NCBI GenBank assembly: GCA_022113835.1 | Contig: JAILWY010000014.1 | Location: 9,673,501 to 9,737,500, forward strand | Direction of reading: 5' to 3' | Origin: Atopsyche davidsoni | Taxonomy: Eukaryota > Arthropoda > Insecta > Trichoptera > Hydrobiosidae | Length of the DNA: 64,000 nucleotides | In this document: positions 63,248 to 64,000 of the stretch, in pieces | Layout of the letters: every line of letters begins with the position of its first letter | Numbering within the stretch: position 1 is the stretch's first letter | Position numbers and translations under genes: made by a program | The notes under the pieces: generated by a model | Database searches by the model: none | The model's input: the letters and a program-made list of their open reading frames with translations, nothing else | Told to the model about the DNA's origin: nothing

Positions 63248-64000
63248 TTTAATTTTTTTAATATTGTTTTTAAATATTGTTTCTTTTAACTAACAAACAA
63301 AATATCTTTGAAAATTTAGACATAATTGAAACTGCTTAGTGCAAAAAACAAATAACATACCACCGAGTTCAAAAAATATCTTAAATGAAAGTCAATAAAA
63401 ACTACGAGTTTCGATAGCTTTCTAAATGTATGCAAATAAATATATGGCCGAATCCGTCTAGGATATCCTGACTGAAGACATTTAGGAAGGAAGATTGAAA
63501 AATTGGTTTTTGTTTTGCAATTTTTAGAGATTATATGACCTTCACTGATAAGAAAATAAATTTCTTTTTTTTAACACAGATTTGATATGAGAATAACAAC
63601 CTCAAGGACCAATTATAAGAGGTCAGCAAATAAAGTGAGCAAACGTATGAAATACTTGTATGTGTGTCACATAATTGTCCAATTAGAAAATCTAATCTTA
63701 ATAACTATTACTAAGAATATTTTTTTATCGTACGCGATCGGTAGTTACGTATACGGCTATAAAAATACTTATTTAGTAAGTACGTAGAGCAACGGGATGA
63801 TATACACTGTGTGGCTTTTTACAACCGTATACTTAAAGATAAAAAAATAATGAACTTCACAACAATAGTATTTTTTTATATGATTTTTTTGGTTATTTTT
63901 TAAAATAATTATGATCATTTATCATATTTATAAAAAAGTGGAGATTTGAAAGTTTTTTTTTAATGTTTCTGATGGCTGTGCTGAATTATATTTATTATAA
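62741..64000. other. UGT-5 intron 1 (incomplete)
   Basis: AT-rich intron sequence with the TA/poly-T run. No UGT exon 2 motif (DFIKND, FDLVI) was found before the window ends. Confidence 0.6.
63207..63251. repeat. (TA)n followed by poly-T in UGT-5 intron 1
   Basis: About 33 nt of TA running straight into 12 T residues. Confidence 0.95.

Noticed and set aside
1..64000. CRISPR arrays, operons or bacterial genes
   Set aside because: Introns, SINEs and base composition are eukaryotic; no evenly spaced short repeats with unique spacers were seen.

Overview
This is a piece of eukaryotic, almost certainly insect, nuclear DNA. It is very AT-rich, its genes are split by introns with GT-AG borders, and it carries tRNA-derived SINEs, foldback elements and long (TA)n runs. 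The main content is a head-to-tail array of UDP-glycosyltransferase (UGT) genes of the membrane-bound insect type. A hemipteran host is a guess from the protein style, not something the sequence proves. Layout: positions 1-22,000 contain no gene I can assign. They are an AT-rich desert broken every 1-3 kb by GC-richer islands of 150-450 bp that look like non-coding, possibly regulatory, sequence, plus several inverted-repeat elements. At 24.3-22.0 kb on the minus strand lie exons of a CUB-domain gene whose other exons I could not place. From 24.5 to 25.7 kb there is a cluster of mobile-element remains: a 65-bp perfect hairpin, a tRNA-like SINE fragment and an internally deleted DDE transposon. 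From 25.7 to 32.5 kb I see nothing coding. From 32.5 kb to the right edge, four complete UGT genes (UGT-1 32.6-36.8, UGT-2 39.8-41.9, UGT-3 44.7-47.9, UGT-4 49.9-55.4 kb) and the first coding exon of a fifth (UGT-5, 62.5 kb, running off the window) all lie on the plus strand. Two small secreted-protein ORFs sit between them (42.5 kb and 60.4 kb). The four complete UGTs have the same four-coding-exon plan with intron phases 1-0-1. Exon 3 is always 223 nt, and the first three proteins are each 522 residues, so they arose by tandem duplication. Each has a signal peptide, the N-terminal catalytic His, an intact UGT signature, one C-terminal membrane span and a KKxx ER-retrieval tail. They are therefore predicted to be working ER-lumen enzymes that glycosylate small lipophilic compounds (plant toxins, pesticides, pigments, hormones). 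In UGT-1, -2 and -3 a 3' splice site directly abuts the ATG, which points to non-coding leader exons and promoters further upstream. Candidate xenobiotic-response (CncC/Maf-like) sites lie upstream of UGT-2 and UGT-3. The most unusual items are the 187-bp perfect palindrome at 4.7 kb, the competing acceptor in UGT-3 that would create an immediate stop, the duplicated promoter-side block ahead of UGT-4, and the small prohormone-like ORF between UGT-4 and UGT-5.
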